Shown here piece after piece: positions 61,481 to 64,000 of a stretch of DNA of 64,000 bases. The notes beneath the pieces were generated by a model. The model did no database searches. It worked only from the letters and a program-made list of their open reading frames with translations, and was not told the origin of the DNA. The DNA comes from Methanolobus sp. WCC4 (lineage in GTDB: Archaea; Halobacteriota; Methanosarcinia; Methanosarcinales; Methanosarcinaceae), in the NCBI RefSeq assembly GCF_038022665.1, contig NZ_CP150629.1:496001-560000 (forward strand). Direction: 5' to 3'. Positions within the stretch are counted from its first letter, which is position 1. Each line of letters starts with the position of its first letter. The translations under genes and the position numbers were made by a program.

Positions 61481-61540
61481 ATCTGTGTTTATCTGCGTGT
61501 ATCTGTGGTTTCTGATAAAGCAGAGGTTTTCTACAGAGCC
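61481..61540. repeat. half copy of the inverted-repeat element
   Basis: ATCTGTGTTTATCTG...ATCTGTGGTT followed by GGTTTTCTACAGAGCC matches the right arm of the element at 27012-27198 (16 identical bases at the end). No left arm or hairpins are present. It lies between the RNase HI gene start and the end of the iron-sulfur gene. Confidence 0.7.
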
Positions 61541-61553
61541 AAAAAACAAAGGA

Positions 61554-62183
61554 TCATGAGCTTCTGCCAGACTTCCCGAAGCTCAATGCATCCTTCGGAC
61601 AGACATCGATACATCTTCCACATTTGATGCAGTCGGGATTGTGTGTGATCTCAACGATATTCAGGTACATAGGACATACTTTCTCGCATTTATGGCACTT
61701 GATGCATTTATCCATATCAACCTGAAGAGGATACTTGTTGACACCTACTATGCTCTGGAGGGTTCCCATTGGACAGAATGTACACCATGTCCTCGGGGCA
61801 ATCGTAACTCCGAGTATCACTGCAATGGAAGAAGTGGTCAGGCACATGATAACCAGTACCATACCTATCTGGTTGATGATACCGTGTGTGTTGATCAGCC
61901 TGTAGCCCATGAATACCATCATGAAAAGGAAGAGAGGTACCCTGATCCAGTAGCTTTTGAGGAATTTAGGGATCTTCTTTTTCTCGGATATCTTCCCGAC
62001 CCAGAAATCCATGAAACTTCCCCTTGGACACAGGTTACCACAGAACCAGCGACCCCTGAACGGGGCTATCAGGAAGATGGCACCGAACACAAGCAGCATG
62101 AAATAACCTAGCAGAGGTTGCCACAGTCCTGCTATTGAGACGATTATGACCAGAGGTCCCATATATGGTGTTATCTTTAGCAT
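61554..62183 (-). CDS. NapH/CcoG-like membrane 4Fe-4S protein
   Basis: A 209-residue membrane ferredoxin. It has four hydrophobic segments (~10-38, ~82-98, ~102-130 plus a reentrant stretch). CGNLCPRG and WCTFCPMGT are the NapH-type CxxxCP pairs. The C terminus carries two 4Fe-4S motifs, CIKCHKCEKVCP and CIKCGRCIDVCP. Such proteins move electrons between quinone-like carriers (here perhaps methanophenazine) and soluble ferredoxin. AAAGGTGAAC precedes the ATG. No partner reductase gene is adjacent, so its electron acceptor is unknown. Confidence 0.85.
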   Translation of the reverse strand: MLKITPYMGPLVIIVSIAGLWQPLLGYFMLLVFGAIFLIAPFRGRWFCGNLCPRGSFMDFWVGKISEKKKIPKFLKSYWIRVPLFLFMMVFMGYRLINTHGIINQIGMVLVIMCLTTSSIAVILGVTIAPRTWCTFCPMGTLQSIVGVNKYPLQVDMDKCIKCHKCEKVCPMYLNIVEITHNPDCIKCGRCIDVCPKDALSFGKSGRSS

Positions 62184-62393
62184 GAGTTCACCTTTATGAT
62201 ATTTTTATACACTTTTTATATCCTTATTTTTATAAAGGCTTATTGGTTTTCATGTCACTGGAAAATAAGCTGAACTGAAAATCTCAGGAATAGTGCTTCT
62301 GTCACTGTAAATCAAAGATTCCCGTTGAAACCGGAGTGACAGATATAAGAGTAAGCGGGAAAAGCAATAGAAAAAGAACAAAGAGAAGAAGAA

Positions 62394-62412
62394 CAGGTAG
62401 CTGAACTACCTG
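62394..62412 (-). terminator. terminator after thi4
   Basis: CAGGTAG-ttcag-CTACCTG (seven pairs on the minus strand) is followed by TTCTTCTTCTCTTTG. It starts 22 bases past the thi4 stop. Confidence 0.7.
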
Positions 62413-62434
62413 CTCTGTTGATCATCCAGTAGGG

Positions 62435-63217
62435 TCACTGAGACTTTACGATCCCTTCAGCGATCTTTGCTGCATTGGCTCCGGACTGCAGCATACCGCC
62501 AAAGGTCGGTCCCATTCTTGAAAGACCGAAATAGGTCGCTACTGCCATACCTGTGACAACAAGACCTGGGAAGACCTCAGAAGCATTGTTCGCCACAGCA
62601 TCCTCGGAGTTCTCTACATCCATTCCTGAAAAGCCCTTCATATTGATCAGGCCACGGTCCTGAAGGGAATTTGCTACAACTGCATCATGGCCTGTTGCAT
62701 CGATGACGCACTTTGTCTCAATGGCCACAGGGTCGACACATGTGATCGCACGTGGAAGAGCGGAAACAGGGGTCCAGTTGGTCACAGCACCACAAACACG
62801 ACCATCCTTGAGGACGACATCATCGAACTTGTTCATGTTCAGCATGAAAGCTCCGGCATCACATGCAGCGGAGATGAGTTTAGAACATGCTGAAGGTGCA
62901 TCTGCCACGTAAAGACCTTCCTGGTACTCCTTGTAAGCAACACCGAGCTCATCGAAGAATCTCTGCGCAGGAGCCCTTACAGTGACCTTGTTCATGAGGT
63001 AACCGCCTAACCAGAATCCACCGCCGAAGTAATTGTTGCTCTCAAGAACCACTGTCTTTAAACCACTTGAAGCAAGGTCACGGGCAGCCACAAGACCACT
63101 TGGCCCTCCGCCAACGATTATCACATCACTTTCAATGTGGTTAAGGAAATCATTTGTAAATTCTTCAACTATCGAACGTGTTATGTCTTTTTCAGTAGCT
63201 TTTGCGAATTGATTCAT
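62435..63217 (-). CDS. thi4: thiazole synthase Thi4 (Cys-type active site)
   Basis: A 260-residue archaeal Thi4, which makes the ADP-thiazole precursor of thiamine from NAD and glycine. The NAD/FAD-like fold shows [22 protein letters not shown] (in part) and [17 protein letters not shown]. The site that in yeast Thi4 is the sulfur-donating cysteine (before MDP) reads ITCVDP here, so C160 is present. In Methanocaldococcus the position is histidine and the enzyme uses free sulfide; here a suicidal cysteine type, as in Haloferax and yeast, is inferred. Other landmarks are [11 protein letters not shown] and [21 protein letters not shown] precedes the ATG. Upstream palindromes suggest regulation. 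Confidence 0.92.
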   Translation of the reverse strand: MNQFAKATEKDITRSIVEEFTNDFLNHIESDVIIVGGGPSGLVAARDLASSGLKTVVLESNNYFGGGFWLGGYLMNKVTVRAPAQRFFDELGVAYKEYQEGLYVADAPSACSKLISAACDAGAFMLNMNKFDDVVLKDGRVCGAVTNWTPVSALPRAITCVDPVAIETKCVIDATGHDAVVANSLQDRGLINMKGFSGMDVENSEDAVANNASEVFPGLVVTGMAVATYFGLSRMGPTFGGMLQSGANAAKIAEGIVKSQ

Positions 63218-63324
63218 TTCTACACCTTTGAAGGTTCTGCAGTTCCCGGACCGGAAAGATATTTGTCACAGAGCATGCTTTGCCAAATGCATGATCGTCA
63301 CAGTGTAGGGTCTGGGTTTTGAAA

Positions 63325-63350
63325 TCACAATTGTGACTTCACGATTGTGA
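63325..63350 (-). promoter_or_regulatory. two tandem 12-bp palindromic operator-like sites upstream of thi4
   Basis: TCACAATTGTGA (63325-63336) is a perfect palindrome; TCACGATTGTGA (63339-63350) differs at one base. They start 14 bases apart. On the minus strand a TATA-like CTAAATAAAAC lies just upstream (about 63360-63370), so the sites sit between TATA and the gene, about 108 bases before the ATG. This arrangement fits a repressor. A thiamine regulator such as archaeal ThiR is a guess only. Confidence 0.6.
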
Positions 63351-63498
63351 ATCGTAGATGTTTTATTTAGCTGTTACGCTTAATAAGAAAAAACAGGGTG
63401 TTACACTCAACAATCCAGCCCCTTTACTTCAAACATGAAATGAAAAAGAGCAAGATAATTTCAATATATATATAAATAAACATGTACAATATATTCCC

Positions 63499-64000
63499 AT
63501 GCAGATCCTGATACCGGACATCGTTGACACAGCCCTTATTAGTGGAATCATATCGGTCTTTCTCATTGCAGATATTCTGGTAAAGAACCACCTCAAGCTC
63601 GATCTCAGGGATGTTGGTGCCGACCTTGCCATAGGGGCACTGGTCATGCAGATCGCCTTCATCGCAACCATACTAAAAGGACAGCAAATGGACTTATTCT
63701 GGAACAACATCGTCCTTGCGATATGCTTCGCGCTATTCTGGGTAACATGTCTCTGGCTTGCCGGTAAGAGGGATGCGCTGACCGACATGTTCTCCTACAC
63801 CATAGGGACATTCGCCCTTGCAGCATCGATCATGCATTTTCTGGGAACGTTCAGACCTACCGGAATGGTCATACTGCTTGCTTATTCATTTATCCTTTCA
63901 GTGCTGGCCTTCCTCTTAGCCGACTATTTGAGAACGGAAGCGGTGAAACTCAATTTCGGGAAGTTCACAAAGGACCTGCAGATATACGATATGAATGAGA
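63499..64000 (+). CDS. uncharacterised membrane protein (3' end cut by window)
   Basis: The frame from the ATG at 63499 is open to the window edge (167 codons). It reads MQILIPDIVDTALISGI ... with hydrophobic segments at about 12-24, 42-60, 71-88, 97-113 and 121-140, so at least four or five membrane spans. Then a soluble part starts (LRTEAVKLNFGKFTKDLQIYD). TATA-like ATATATATAAATAAA lies ~30 bases upstream. The family is not recognised; the missing C terminus may hold the telling domain. Confidence 0.7.
   Translation, partial: MQILIPDIVDTALISGIISVFLIADILVKNHLKLDLRDVGADLAIGALVMQIAFIATILKGQQMDLFWNNIVLAICFALFWVTCLWLAGKRDALTDMFSYTIGTFALAASIMHFLGTFRPTGMVILLAYSFILSVLAFLLADYLRTEAVKLNFGKFTKDLQIYDMNE

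Noticed and set aside
61403-61549. N-terminal extension of the RNase HI frame
   Set aside because: It reads through the dispersed repeat and lacks a ribosome site; family homology begins at MDTLNFDGS.
63429-63788. 119-codon minus-strand frame at the window end
   Set aside because: The plus strand over the same bases encodes a membrane protein with a TATA box and clean start.

Overview
The window looks like the chromosome of a methanogenic archaeon of the Methanosarcinales, probably a Methanosarcinaceae of moderate GC. The evidence is a four-subunit pyruvate:ferredoxin oxidoreductase, archaeosine synthase, archaeal DnaG, an RPA-like protein with repeated OB folds, NurA/HerA, a core MetE, many CBS and 4Fe-4S proteins, archaeal TATA boxes and GGTG/GGAG ribosome sites. 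The genus is inferred from gene content only.

Layout. 1-6 kb: a truncated FAD-linked oxidase, archaeosine synthase, an acetyltransferase, a UPF0058 protein and DnaG with a repeat-rich linker. 6-16 kb: a CoA-disulfide-reductase-like flavoprotein overlaps RtcA and converges on KptA; an RPA-like protein and a CBS/zinc-ribbon protein follow, then two tandem-CBS proteins directly upstream of an ATP-dependent RNA ligase, and a short SelB-like GTPase. Three RNA-end enzymes thus lie within about 7.5 kb. 16-26 kb: a RecA/RAD55-like ATPase, a SpoIIM-like membrane protein and three secreted subtilases. The subtilases alternate with decayed copies of the 3' ends of the neighbouring spoIIM-like and metE genes, so this block has been reshaped by duplication. 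26-30 kb: a VOC protein, a MITE-like inverted-repeat element with two GAA(A)-loop hairpins, a small unknown protein and a sodium:solute symporter.

30-40 kb is housekeeping: nurA-herA, tRNA-Lys(CTT), a 56-residue ribbon-helix-helix gene, a TIM-barrel epimerase operon with UPF0201/UPF0200, a tRNA-dihydrouridine synthase and porGDAB with overlapping genes. 40-50 kb: endonuclease III, a DUF3303-like protein, an AlkD-like protein, a HEPN-type TIGR02391-like protein, a SulP transporter, a QueG-like iron-sulfur protein, a UbiA prenyltransferase, two tandem aldo/keto reductase-ferredoxin proteins, and a methyltransferase. 50-64 kb: PsiE, a Vms1/eRF1-like protein with a GGWSQ loop divergent from a large unknown protein, cysE-cysK (cysK without a canonical start), a double GNAT protein, DNA polymerase IV with a PCNA box, a voltage-gated-type K+ channel with a zinc ribbon, a cysteine-rich PAS histidine kinase, RNase HI with a long tail, an NapH-like ferredoxin and a Cys-type Thi4 behind two palindromic operators. 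A truncated membrane protein ends the window.

No CRISPR array, transposase, integrase or rRNA was seen. The most unusual features are the subtilase/flanking-gene-tail arrangement, the RNA-end-processing neighbourhood, the hairpin-bearing mobile-like element and the Vms1-like/unknown divergent pair. All reasoning is from reading sequence; no database search was run.
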